From the NCBI GenBank assembly GCA_029204225.1, contig CM055107.1:50077489-50141488 (forward strand): a stretch of DNA of 64,000 nt. Reading direction: 5' to 3'. Shown here in pieces: positions 1 to 10,458 of this stretch. How positions within the stretch are numbered: position 1 is the stretch's first letter; every line of letters starts with the position of its first letter. The translations under genes and the position numbers were made by a program. This stretch comes from Diphasiastrum complanatum. Lineage: Eukaryota; Streptophyta; Lycopodiopsida; Lycopodiales; Lycopodiaceae. Under the pieces are notes generated by a model, which saw only the letters and a program-made list of their open reading frames with translations, was not told the origin of the DNA and ran no database searches.

Positions 1-591
1 TGGCTACTGGATATACTCCACTTAGGTGACCAATTAGTTTTTTGACCCTTTGAGTATACTTCCTTAGAGATTCTTTCTCTTCTTGCCTGATTGAATTCAA
101 TTAGGCAAGTATTCGTGTTGAATAACCAATTTTTCTTAATTGCTTCACGAATTGGGTTTTTAAATCTCCCCAACTTGTTAACATATCAGATTCGATCTGG
201 CTGTACCATGTTCTGGCTTCTTTTCTGAGAAGTCCGGGTAATATCCTTAGTTGTTAGCATCTAAACTTTCTTAATTACTTGTTGCAATAGACTCAAATTG
301 AAACACATAGCTATCTGCATCTTCTAAGGCCTTTCCCTTAAGATAATCATACCGGATTTTAGAAGAAGACAATCTTGGAGCAACCATATCTTCTTTATCT
401 CTGTCGTCCCAATCAAGGGGTGGATTGGGTGATTTTTCTTTTTCCAATTCACTTTCTGATGTGGAAGACTCCTTGTAATCAAGTCTCCTTCTTCGAGTAT
501 CCCAGTTTAATTCTCAATCATGTTCTCTGCGCCTTCGTCTTTCTTCTATTTTCTTTCTCTGTCTTTCTCTCCAATATTGGTCTTCGAACAT
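1..591 (-). pseudogene. Ty3/gypsy gag fragment, truncated by the window edge
   Basis: Reading the minus strand from an ATG at 591 gives an Arg/Glu-rich start, then a retrotransposon gag core. Visible pieces are SYVFQFESIATSN, LRILPGLLRKEARTWYSQIE and QEEKESLRKYTQRVKKL, which follow the order of the Retrotrans_gag domain of plant Ty3/gypsy elements. In-frame stops occur after the Arg-rich start, after SIATSN and just before the QEEKESL segment, so this is a dead copy. In the family, gag forms the virus-like particle. The gene would continue left of base 1. Its 5' leader, primer site and LTR edge lie directly to the right in the expected order. Confidence 0.82.
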
Positions 592-1009
592 AAAAGTACA
601 GAAAGGTCGGATTTTGTAACTTTAACATTTAAAAGATCGAAAATCGATTTTACAAAAAAAAAAATTGATGGGTATTCGAATATTTTTGGACAAGTCCGTC
701 GACTCTGGGTCGGATCGGATTGGTTTGAATATTTTCGATCCAATAGAAATTCGATTCTTAACAAAAATTGATCAAAAGAAATTCAACACGTGGAGAGATG
801 GTAATCCTTTCTTCACACGATCTCGTGTGTCAACATACTGCTGGAAACTAGACTCCATGCCCAATGGATGAAGTGGTTACAACTAGTACCATTAACTTCC
901 CCATGAGCAGTTAGCATTACACATTATTGTGTACTGAGCCTGTCTACAACTGGTGAAGAGAAGTTTTGCCACCAACATCAGTTCGATTGGGTCCGTTATG
1001 TGGGGACCA
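592..1009 (-). other. Untranslated leader between gypsy PBS and gag
   Basis: No convincing gene lies here. The position between the PBS at 1010-1030 and the gag ATG at 591 makes it the 5' leader of the minus-strand gypsy element. Short open frames on both strands are unrelated to known proteins. Confidence 0.5.
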
Positions 1010-1030
1010 CATCCCCAGTAGAGGTCGCCA
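1010..1030 (-). other. Primer-binding site of gypsy element
   Basis: On the minus strand TGGCGACCTCTACTGGGG starts a few bases after a terminus ending CTAACA (plus-strand TGTTAG at 1034). TGG followed by about 18 nt complementary to a tRNA 3' end is the expected PBS layout in plant gypsy elements. The priming tRNA was not identified. The orientation agrees with the gag at 1-591. Confidence 0.6.
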
Positions 1031-1033
1031 AAA

Positions 1034-2040
1034 TGTTAGCCGATTTTTTGACATGCTAAATCGGGCTAAACTAGAGAAGAAATGACATGTTATTTCATCA
1101 AATATGCTACTTACATAGTGTGATCGGCAAAAAATTTGGCCCGTATAGCCATAGCCGAAGGGGTCCCAGTCCACCCAAAAAGGACTACCGAGAGGCTTGA
1201 TAAGTAAATCAGACTTAGAAATGGCTGTGTAATTTCTGTTTTGATCCATGATCTTACCGAATTTTTGGTGGATTGCCAATGTAACCAAATTTTATATTAA
1301 TATAATATGATGTTTGAGACTTTTTTTTCAGGTTCTCCTTTCATCCAGCCTATGTGGAAATCAGAGACTGGCCATTATTTTCGAGCACTTGGATATTTCG
1401 AAAATGTCAAGAATTTTTGACAAAGACCAACATTCTTCTCCAACCGATCTTTTTGGACCAAAAACGTCAATTAAAAGCCGAATGAGAAACACCATCACCA
1501 GAAAATTGGGCACTACAAGTATCAAATATCACACTAGGACAATGGGCCACGGGACCAAAATGGGCAAAACCTTCATACTTAAGGAAGTACCTAGATGCAT
1601 AAGGGCCACCCAAAGATCAATTATCAAGAAGGACCGGAAAAATGTCAAAGATCGTCTAAATTTAACAGGATGCAGACAAAATGTGAAATACCTGGCATAA
1701 GACCTTGACTCATGTTGACAAATGGGACATTTCTATTGGATGAGAACATTGACCCACATGGGCCATGTACTTTGGTCATGGGTGCCCATGTGGCCCTATC
1801 CACACTCTTCAATGCCATTTAAGAGTCCACATGGCACAAAGCCAAAAAGTCTAAATGAACCCTTGAAAATGAAATGTTGAATGGTCAAAGAGTAGGATGA
1901 AATGAAAAATCGACAGCTTGGGCCGTCATCCGTTGACAGATATACATGCATGGCCAGCCTCACGCAAACAGAACCAGATTGAGAACCAGCTCTGTTTTAT
2001 CATATCATTATGCTTTCATGTTTGTTTTATCGCGTAGCCT
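1034..2040 (-). repeat. Gypsy 5' LTR, inner edge defined, outer edge not
   Basis: The LTR edge is TGTTAG on the plus strand at 1034, next to the PBS. No matching outer terminus (a plus-strand CTAACA) was found, so the right limit is a guess. A 128-codon open frame at 1314-1700 on the plus strand has no recognisable domain and is taken as chance. Nothing else is supported in this stretch. Confidence 0.4.
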
Positions 2041-2099
2041 TGCAGAGGTGCAATGGTGATATTCCATCTTTACGTAATTTGTTGAGGGTGATGGTGACC

Positions 2100-4125
2100 A
2101 ACTTTCCTTTCATGAGGGCCGAAAGGATCGTGGAACTGATCGTTGTGTTTGAGAAGTTCGTGAGTTGATCTGTCAAAATCAGTCGCAGAGCCAACACATG
2201 TCAAAGATGGAGAGTGTGGTAGATTTCAATGTGTTCATGGAGAGATATGTAGCTGAAAGCATCTCATTTACTCTGAGTAACGTCAATACTGTTAAATATC
2301 TTGTTTCCGAGAGTATTGATCACCCAAGTACGTAAGTGCTTCAGGGGAATGGTACTTTGATTATGAGAACGATGGATTAACGGTTAAGTCTACTCCTGCT
2401 CAAGAGCTGATATGGGCAGAGGCTCAAAGCTCCAAATTTTGATTGACCAGCATTGTTGCATTAACCACTTTGATTACGATTTGTGGAGGCTGCATACTGA
2501 GATTGATGCAGATCATGATCACTGACAGACGAGATAGGGAGATAAATCCTAGCTGACAACGTGAGCATCCTCTGAACGTGTGTTGACTCACAGAAGTATC
2601 ATCATGTTGCTCTCTATCCTCAATGAAAGATTTGAGGCATTCCATTGCTACTGCTGCAGCTGAGAACTATCGTCATTGACCATGCTCATAGTGCGAATAC
2701 CACTCAGTTTTCAGTCGAGTTTCAGTTTATGGTGCGATCATTTGAAGAGACCATTGTTTGAGTACCTGCATGAGCATGATTGCATTAAGCAACACCTATC
2801 GGGCTTGAGCAGACATCACTACTTTCTTTCAATCGATCTCTATGGGGGTGCTCACCGTGCATTTAAGCAGTTGTATTATGAAAACTGGTCTGTACTGATC
2901 TTACATCACGTTTGAAGTATGGATTCTCAGTATACTTTTATCTGTCTCTATACAGTGATGAGATAACTAATTTCATGATGACTCATATCAAAGCACTGAT
3001 CCATATGTGCAGTTCTGAGTATAGACTTTTCAATGATTCTGAAGAAGTTCTGCATGTTGACTTGTATGTATTCCTGGTAATTAAGTGCATTCCACATATG
3101 TTTGAATACTGAATATCAAACATCGGTCTATATGAGAGTGAGAGCTTTGTTATCAAGCTACTAAAACCAGTGAGGAATCGCTATTAGCAATGGATATTCT
3201 GAGTGAGAATAATTCCAAATCCTAGGACTGATTTGAGCAAATGTTAACTCCATCACTGATATGGGGACCCATTGAGAATGTATGTCTGATTATCGTTGAA
3301 GAGCCATCATTGAACTAGAGCTGTCATTGATGTCTGCTATGGAGCAATCGAAGGATGTTGTCTCTATTGCTTTGTCGATTGAAACTTGCTAAACACAATT
3401 TGTAGAAGATTGATGAGGAAGCAGATATCAAACTGTCCGTGAACTGCATGAGCTCACTTTCGATCCTTCACGACTATCAGTCATTCTGGCAACCAGTCTG
3501 CACTTAGGAGCAACACTTCTTGGTGTCTACAAGGCAAACTCCAGCAACACTACACACTCCTGAAAGCCTAACCTTTGCATGATTGGTCTCTGATTTCCTA
3601 TGGGCTGGCGCTGGAGGAGACCTGAGAAGAGAACCTCACATGTAAGTTTCCTCATTTTGTTCTCACTCTCTGCTACCTGCGTATTCAATCTGTGATAGAT
3701 GATGCAATTGTGTATGTCATAGATGTCGCAGCAGCAATTACAGCTTCATATTGAAAAATCTTTCATGCATATTGTTTTCTTCCATGTCTTCATAAAGAAA
3801 GATTATAGCATGCTAAAAGAACTCGTAGACAGTGTATTGTTATGTATCAGGAGAAAGTTAAATGCAGGATAGTTGTGATTTGACGTGATGACAGTTTTAG
3901 ACTCTAGCAAGATTGCTAGTTTGCTCAGAATGATTGCTTTTTGTCTGAATGCATGGAGAAAGCCTTTAAGGAATGTTGCTTGAGTGAATGGGATGAATGA
4001 ATTAAGCAAGTCATCCTCGTCTCCTTGGAACAAAGGAGTGAGGTTAAGCTCACTCTGGTTGGAAGACACTACATGAGTTAAGAACAAACCTATTGTCGGT
4101 CTTCATCTAGAACCACAATAGTCAA
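2100..4125 (+). pseudogene. Decayed coding region of unidentified family (upstream part)
   Basis: I do not recognise this protein. The plus strand carries protein-like stretches joined by frameshifts and stops. One runs from about 2208 to 2330, then shifts frame and continues to 2441 (ending SSKF). A hydrophobic segment follows at about 2448-2500. Further stretches lie at 2676-2915 and 2912-3112. Between about 3120 and 4125 the signal is weaker. Composition is ordinary for a folded soluble protein. The region lies directly upstream of the conserved block at 4130-5289 and may belong to the same element. An endogenous virus relic or an extra retrotransposon ORF are both possible. Neither is shown. 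Confidence 0.35.
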
Positions 4126-4129
4126 TATA

Positions 4130-5289
4130 ACTCGTTGGAACACACGGTTCTTGACTATTCACTGTCAGCCATCTACAAACCAAGATGGTTGGGAAATTGC
4201 ACGCTACACTTGAACAGCTCCCATGACTATTTAGATGGAAGGGGTGTACTTAACGAATACTTTGGGAAAGGGTCATATAATACAGCCATGATTCACTACC
4301 TAATGACAATAAGCATCGAGAATGTTTCGTCCAAGCCCTCCCATAGTTCCTAATATTCCGTACACTGCTACACCTTATTTGTATATCACAGTCCTTACTG
4401 GCCTGAAAATAATGCACCAACAACGGATTGTGTCAATCTTTGGTGCTACTAGATTAGCAGAGATCCTAGCAACTCCAGAGCCCTGCATATTACCACTGCT
4501 AGATTATGGTAGGACTAGGGATGTCTATATTCTGATCCTCTTCTAGAAATGTTAGAAGCCCACACATGCATAGAAGTTTATTTGAATGATTATTGATTGA
4601 GGAGTGTTAGTTATATTGAGAGATTGACATGTCAGAAAAGCAGTCAACTAGTATATGGCCTACACCTCAAACCCAAGGAGGTATTGCCCCGTAGTCAGAA
4701 TAATTGGATGGGCTTCACTAGAACTGATATCATTAGACACCACCATTGGAATTGTAAGGGCTGGGAATTTAGCCATTGAAGTTGATAATGAGGGATTTAG
4801 AGTCAAAACATCCGTGTACATCAGAATGAATGACTCATGGGTCCTGGTAGCAACACGCTCCATAGAACTTCAAAGTGCTACTAGGATGAGATCTGGGCCT
4901 GGATTGTTATGACTGGGTTAGGATTGCGAGAGCTACCTCTACCAGGTGACTTCTGTCAATTGAGTAGAAATGGAAAGGTTTATCATTATTTCTATTCCAG
5001 GGATTTCCATAGACATCTCCTAGTTGGAGATACACTGTTCAGAGTTAGACATAATGCAAACTATAGTTCCCTTGTAGTGTATGAGTTGAGTGAAGATTCT
5101 ACGTGGAAAGAGTTAGGAGGATCCTTTACCCAATATACTGAATTGCGTCTAGGGCTTCCCGATCCATTGCCAGAGTATGTATTAGAGAACTTAAATGATA
5201 TCATCAAGGATTCTGGAAGAGATTCTCGAGAAGAATACGAGAAGGAGGTAGCTTTGGAACTTCGCAAGCGAGCAATATATCATTAGTGC
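4130..5289 (+). pseudogene. Unidentified conserved coding block, copy 1
   Basis: Three protein-like stretches lie in order: 4322-4546 (contains PCILP at about 4481), 4655-4912 in the same frame, and 4909-5286 in the next frame, joined by an ATGA overlap at 4909-4912. The last stretch carries GDFCQLSRNGKVYHYFYS at about 4945-4998 and ends in a charged helix-like tail with its own stop. A diverged copy sits on the minus strand at about 53,390-53,025, with PCILP and GDICQLIRRGILSYHFYS in the same order. Two copies keeping the same residues shows that the block once encoded protein. I do not recognise the family. The nucleotide similarity continues downstream into an LTR-like terminus. Confidence 0.55.
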
Positions 5290-5548
5290 AAGTCATGAGT
5301 TTCAAGAAGATTGAGGAAGTGAGTATAACCCTTTATAGGCTATGTCTCTAGAGGCATGGAAAACCTCTATTAGCTATAGAGGTACGGCTTGGTCGATAGA
5401 ACATGTCAGGGATCCCCTAGTTAGCTTTGTGTTTGAGACGTGTACGACCATTCTCGTAATAGCACGACACTGGACACATAGTGGTGCTATATCATGTTAT
5501 GTTGTTTTCCCCTTAGCTTTGATCCCCTGAGTGGGAAATGTCATAACA
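5290..5548 (+). repeat. LTR-like 3' terminus following the unidentified block
   Basis: This stretch matches the minus strand at about 53,020-52,607: both share a run around tctctagaggc and acctctattagcta, and a run ending near gatcccctgagtggg. Copy 1 ends in ATAACA at 5543-5548. Copy 2 ends in CCTAACA and is followed at once by a PBS-like sequence and a gypsy gag. That makes the shared terminus the 3' end of an LTR. Copy 1 is cut at this point by the CACTA duplication. Confidence 0.5.
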
Positions 5549-6137
5549 CACTCTAATCTCAGTGCCTCTTCTCGCCATTCCCGAGAAAAGATAGATCGTA
5601 GAAGGATTCGCCTCAGCGGTGGGCCCTATTGTGGCGATGATATTGATGATGTCGTGTCTGGCCTCGAGTCCAGCACATCCCTCTACCAGGCCTCGTCGTA
5701 GGGATTTGATTCAATGTGTTGTTTTTTTCTGTGATACACATTGTAAGAATGTAGGATATGATAGTTCGTATTGTTGTTGTTTTCTAGTTGAATTTCTTAT
5801 GCAAATGGTGCTGACTTTTATTTGATGTCTTTGAGGTGTTTTGATTTTTTTTTCAACACCTTTTGGAACTTACCAATTAGGAGATTTTGAAAACTACTTA
5901 TATCTAGATTCAAGTGCCTAATTACCTTACCTTGGGTTGCTTGCACATGTATCCTAATCTTAATCCAATAGTTCCTATGAGGAAATTCAAATTGAGATTT
6001 TGAATTGATTGGGAAATTTCCAGGAAGATAAAATTTAGCATTGTCGATCAATTTATAAAAATCCTGAAACAATTTTTGGCCTTGCTTTCCCAAGTTATTA
6101 CTATGTTACTGTGTTTTAAGGTTGATCAATGAAATAT

Positions 6138-6600
6138 AGAAGAAAGTCAACGTTGATGTCTAATATGTGGTGGTGGTCTAAACTTTTAAGGCTTGGCTTG
6201 GCTATGGCTTGGATGTTAGGCCTTTGAAGGCTAGGGCTTGGCTGTTCAAGTTTTGCACTTGTAAGTTTTCTTTGATTTGGTCTCCTTTGAGTTCATGTAA
6301 AAATCTCTTATCATTTCCAAATACAGGGACCTCACAAGTTGATACTAGAAGAAAGTCAACATTGATGGCTAATATGTTGTGGCGGTCTAAACCTTTAACG
6401 CCTGGCTTGGCTATGAGGACTTTTAAGACTAGGGCTTGGCTATTAGGCCTTGTAAATGAAGTCTTCCAAATGGTGAAATCTTAGATTTTGCGCATGTAAG
6501 TTTTCTTTGATTTGTTCTTCTTTGACTTCATGTAAAAACCTCTTATCATTTCCAAATACAGGGACCTCACAAGTTTTTAACATTTCAAGCATTTTGTTTA
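6138..6600. repeat. Nested direct repeats, about 210-235 bp period
   Basis: agaagaaagtcaacgttgat at about 6140 recurs with small changes at about 6349. The segment ending gggacctcacaag occurs at 6326 and 6561. The text between is rich in variants of ggcttggctatt. The same pair of repeats is found in unit 2 at about 8123-8600, so the internal repetition predates the larger tandem duplication. Confidence 0.75.
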
Positions 6601-6812
6601 GTGTGTTGAAATGTAGTATGCTTTCTTGGATCAATTTATTACATGCAAAAAAGAACATAGCCTCTATGCATAGAAAGAAAAACAAACAAATTTAACTAGC
6701 TATTGCATGTTTTATTGTGAACATCCAAATTATAATAATCACATATGTGAGTAGGAGACTTAAAAGAATCTAATGCAGGCTTGATTCCACGTGTTCTAGT
6801 TTCTTCTTCTAC

Positions 6813-7428
6813 GTGAAAAGAGATCATAGTGGATTTTTTGCTATCAATTCAACCAAGACATTAAGCATGGATTATTCATACACATTTGTGAAAAGAGATC
6901 ATAGTGGATTTTTTGATATCAATTCAACCAACACATTAAGCATGGGTTATGCAGACACATTGGTGTTGCCTCAATTTGTGAACAGGGGTGTCACATGACA
7001 TTCATTTTTTATCAACACTATTTCATTATGATTAACTATTGTGAACCTTAGTTCCATGTTGGAACAAATTTTTTAACTTAGCATTGTTAAATGTGCATGT
7101 ATTTTTTCAATCGGATTGACTAAACAACAAGTGATGGTATGTTGTTCAAGTAAAGCCACGCGCTAGACATGTATCTGAAAATGCATACATTGAGAATGAA
7201 ATGGAGGACTTGAATATTGACAACACAAACATGTTTGATGCGGATATAGAAATATCTCCAAGTTCTCTAAATATTATAGAAAATACTATAAATGAATCGA
7301 AGGATTCTGACACAAATGCCAATATTGAGAGAGGGTCCGATTACTATAGTGATGGTGAAAATCATCGAAGCAGAGATGAGTTGCAAGATGTATTGGCTGA
7401 TGAATTTGAATCTTCTGATGACAAATAA
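6813..7428 (+). pseudogene. CACTA transposase C-terminus (DUF4216-like) and acidic tail
   Basis: RDHSGFFDINSTNTLSMG...DTLVLPQ at 6891-6978 matches the CACTA relic at 24,127-24,489 (NDNSNFFQIDSTKCISMD...DTLVLPR), which holds a DUF4216-type domain. After an intron-like gap, QSD, WYVVQVKPRARH and an Asp/Glu-rich tail run from about 7111 to a stop at 7426-7428. This is the usual C-terminal order of TNP2-type transposases. Two stops lie just before WYVVQVKP. A 75-bp direct repeat (6814 and 6889) duplicates part of the domain. The upstream transposase core is absent. The acidic tail from 7201 is open. Confidence 0.72.
6814..6963 (+). repeat. 75-bp direct repeat inside DUF4216-like exon
   Basis: gtgaaaagagatcatagtgg starts at 6814 and again at 6889. 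The two 75-bp units differ at a few positions and keep the reading frame, so 25 codons are duplicated. Unit 2 of the larger duplication lacks this part. Confidence 0.85.
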
Positions 7429-8689
7429 ATTATATATATATATATCACAATCATTTTTGTGATAAACTCATAGTTTATGTGGGAGGGTATCTGTGGCAAG
7501 AGTCCCTCTCCCTCACACTCTAATCTCAATGCCTCTTTTCAGCATTCCCGAGAAAAGATAGATCATAGAAGGAGTTGCCTCAGCGGTGGGTCATGTTGTG
7601 GCGATGATATTGATGATGTTGCGCCTGGCCTCGAGTCCAGCACATCCCTCTAACAAGCCTTGTCATAGGGATTCATTGATTCAAGGTCTTGTTGTTTTTT
7701 TGTGAAACACATTGTAAGAATGTAGGATATGATAGTTCGTATTGTTGTTGCTTTCTAGTTGAATTTCTTATGCAAATGGTGCTGACTTTTATTTGATGTC
7801 TTTGAGGTGTTTTGATTTTTTTTTCAACGCCTTTTGGAACTTACCAATTAGGAAATTTTGAAAACTACTTATATTTAGATTCAAGTGCCTAATTACCTTA
7901 CCTTGGGTTGCTTGCACATGTATCCTAATCTTAATCCAATAGTTCCTATGAGATTTGTATTGAGGAAATTCAAATTGAGATTTTGAATTGGTTGGAAAAT
8001 TTCCAGGAAGATAAAATTTAGCATTCTCGACCAATTTTTAAAAATCCTGAAAACAATATTTGGCCTTGCTTTGCAAAGGTATTACTATGTTACTGTGTTT
8101 TGAGGTTGATCAATGGAATATAGAAGAAAGTCAACGTTGATGTCTGATATGTGGTGGTGGTCTAATCTTTTAAGGCTTGGCTTTGCTATGGCTTGGATGT
8201 TAGGGATTTTAAGGCTAGGGCTTGGCTGCTAGGCCTTGTAAGTGAAGTCTTCCAAATGTTGAAATCTCAAGTTTTGCACTTGTAATTTTTCTTTGATTTA
8301 GTCTCCTTTGAGTTCATGTAAAGACCTCTTATCAATTCCAAATGCAGGGACCTCACAAGTTGATACTAGAAGAAAGTCAACATTGATGGCTAATATGTGG
8401 TGGCGGTCTAAACTTTTAATGTTTGGCTTGGCTATTAGGACATTTAAGGCTAGGGCTTGGCTATTAGGCCTTGTAAGTGAAGTCTTCCAAATGTTGAAAT
8501 CTTAGATTTTGCACATGTAAGTTTTCTTTGATTTGGTCTTCTTTGACTTCATGTAAAAACCTCTTATGATTTCCAAATACAGGGACCTCACAAGTTTTTA
8601 ACAATTCATGCATTTTGTTTAGTGACATTCGTTTCTTCTCAATCATAATCAGTAACATACACTATTTCATTACGATTAACTATTGTGGA

Positions 8690-9071
8690 CCTTAGTTCCA
8701 TGTTGGAACAAATTTTTTAACTTAGCATTGTTAAATGTGTAGGTATTTTTTCAACCGGATTGACTAAACGACAAGTGGTGGTATGTTGTTCAAGTAAAGC
8801 CATGCGCTAGACATGTATTTGAAAATGCATACGTTGAGAATGAAATGGAGGACTTGAATATTGACAACACAAACATGGTTGATGCGGATATAGAAATATC
8901 TCCAAGTTCTCTAAATATTATAGAAAATACTATAAATGAAAGGAATGATTCTAACACAAATGACAATATTGAGAGAGGGTTTGATTACAATAGTGATGAT
9001 TAAAATCATCTAAGCGGAGATGAGTTGCAAGATGTATTGGTTGATGAATTTGAATCTTGTGATGACGAATA

Positions 9072-9072
<1 letters not shown>
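8690..9072 (+). pseudogene. CACTA transposase C-terminal tail, copy 2
   Basis: WYVVQVKP and the Asp/Glu-rich tail from ATG 8845 parallel unit 1. A stop interrupts the tail (SDD followed by TAA at 9001), and another precedes WWYVVQVKP. The text diverges slightly from unit 1 but keeps most acidic residues. The original stop lies at about 9070, next to the TA tract. It is non-functional. Confidence 0.65.

Positions 9073-9125
<53 letters not shown>
9071..9125. repeat. (TA)n microsatellite
   Basis: There are about 27 uninterrupted TA units just downstream of the CACTA tail. Unit 1 has a much shorter run at 7429-7446 in the same place, so the tract expanded after the duplication. Confidence 0.95.
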
Positions 9126-9128
<3 letters not shown>

Positions 9129-9639
9129 AATCATTTTTGTGATAAAATGATAGTTTACGTAATTACTGCATCTTTATAATACATTCTTGCATTTTTCAAG
9201 TTTATCTTGAATTCAAGCTAGCAATCACTTTTGAGTCATTTTAAATCAAATGCTTTCAATGCAATCTATATCTTATTAGAGATATAGCAAAAATTGATTG
9301 ACCAAAGAAAACAATTAGTGAGCATACGTTGATCATTTATCTACACTTCAAAAACATTTTTCTTTTGAAACATCCTTACTATATTTAAAATATATTAAAG
9401 CAATATTCATATCTTCACTCTGGTCGAAGCACAATATTGATTTCGTCATAGCACAATAATTTGACACAATGATCATTTGATTTTTAGTTCACAATCATGA
9501 TCACATAATAATCATTTTATTATTAGTCCACACTTATTTATAACCTAAAAAAGATTTCATTTACTTTTAAATTTATCATAGAGTTGTTTGCTTATCAACA
9601 TATTGTTCAAATAGTTTTTAAAAAAACTTACAACAAATG

Positions 9640-10010
9640 TATTTTGCCACGCATGGGAATATAAAATTACAATTCTCTAGAATTTTCTCTGGAAATTTGC
9701 CACGCGTGGCAAATCTCCAAAATAAGTAAATGTTAAATGAGAGGCGGTTAAATAACAGCCTTGCGTGGCACTTCCACACGTGGCTTTACCATGCCAAGCA
9801 ATTTTGGCGCTCATTTTTTAAATTTTGGATTAAAAACATTTAATGCCAGACCCACCTCCAGCCTGAATTTGACTAGCAAGGTCCCCGGAGAATTTTTGGC
9901 GTGGATCTACCACGCGTGACAGAGCCATGTAAAGAAAAATGTCAAAATTTCGATTAAGTATCGGGTTCGCATGGTAGTGTCACGTGGCAAACCGCCCATA
10001 TGTGTAGTTG
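9640..10010. repeat. Palindromic subterminal-type repeats (CCACGCGTGG family)
   Basis: The 20-nt palindrome ATTTGCCACGCGTGGCAAAT lies at 9695-9714. Variants of GCCACGCGTGGC, CCACACGTGG and GCGTGGATCTACCACGCG occur every 20-60 bp. Clustered short palindromes near element ends resemble the transposase-binding subterminal repeats of CACTA elements. Related clusters lie at 59,690-60,000 and 63,200-63,490. Confidence 0.75.
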
Positions 10011-10039
10011 TGATTGTTCTTATTCAAACGATGAGGCTG

Positions 10040-10395
10040 GACCATCACAGATTGGAGGGAGGCCTAGATATACCATATAATACCATGCCCATGTACATAA
10101 TGTAAGTATGCATTGCGACAAGAGCGACATATTGCTATATCACATGGTCACATGTATGGACAAATCAAGAGAGAGTCATTGTTTGTGCGGCCCAAAGTCA
10201 ATTCTTTGATGAGTTTTATGTATCTATCTTTCACAATGCTTGATATTTGCAAACTTAACTTTGCTAATGATTGCATGCACATTTAACTTGTATGTATTTG
10301 GCAGTCTTCATGATTAGAGAGGATATTCTGTTGTTCTAATTGATTATTGTTGCACTTCTTTCGTGTAGGATGATGACTCTCATGTGAAGAAATGA
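10040..10395 (+). pseudogene. Possible exon of a second CACTA-type gene
   Basis: The frame reads DEAGPSQIGGRPRYT from about 10,031, then a His-rich segment. Copy 2 (63,492-63,764) stays open longer, with HILFALQQERHIAISHGHMY. Copy 1 differs by small changes and an inserted 40-bp segment. A position inside an element-end block fits the second (TNPA/TNP1-like) gene of a CACTA element, but no domain was recognised. Treat it as a possible coding remnant. Confidence 0.3.
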
Positions 10396-10458
10396 AAAAG
10401 ATTATCTATGTTAGATATAGGGGTCTTATGTTTTTATATCAAGCATCTAGGTGTAGGA

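Larger units (their letters stand above)
5547..7446 (+). mobile_element. CACTA 3' region, tandem duplicate unit 1
   Basis: This unit begins with CACACTCTAATCTC and is repeated at about 80-95% identity from 7514, offset about 1.97 kb. It contains an AT-rich stretch, an internal repeat zone (6138-6600) and the C-terminal exons of a CACTA transposase (6813-7428). A minus-strand open frame (5818-6093) is kept in both units with an in-frame four-codon difference, but has no recognisable domain. The unit ends at a short (TA)n tract before tcacaatcatttttgtgataaa, as does unit 2. Confidence 0.7.
7514..9130 (+). mobile_element. CACTA 3' region, tandem duplicate unit 2
   Basis: This is a second copy of 5547-7446, in the same orientation. 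It lacks about 350-400 bp corresponding to about 6600-7020 of unit 1, which removes the DUF4216-like exon, and the match resumes at cactatttcatta. Internal repeats are kept. A minus-strand open frame at 7789-8034 parallels that of unit 1. The 67 bp between the units (7447-7513) has no gene. Confidence 0.72.
9126..10458. mobile_element. Element-end block, copy 1 (repeated at 62,695)
   Basis: The block from gataaaatgatagtttacg onward is repeated, in the same orientation and at high identity, from about 62,695 to the end of the window. Copy 1 adjoins the 3' end of a plus-strand CACTA transposase. Copy 2 adjoins the 5' end of a minus-strand one. The block has an AT-rich part (to about 9640), a palindrome cluster (9640-10,010) and a possible exon (10,040 on). 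No CACTA terminus was found. A subterminal or long terminal-inverted-repeat region of a CACTA-like element is the likely nature. Confidence 0.6.

Noticed and set aside
1510-1520. CACTACAAG, similar to a CACTA element terminus
   Set aside because: There is no matching inverted end, no subterminal repeats and no transposase near it. It lies inside the gypsy LTR region.
1314-1700. 128-codon open frame on the plus strand
   Set aside because: It has no domain, lies in an LTR region on the strand opposite to the element, and has a composition not typical of a gene.
9640-10010. CRISPR-like array
   Set aside because: The repeats are short palindromes of variable spacing in eukaryotic transposon DNA, without uniform spacers.
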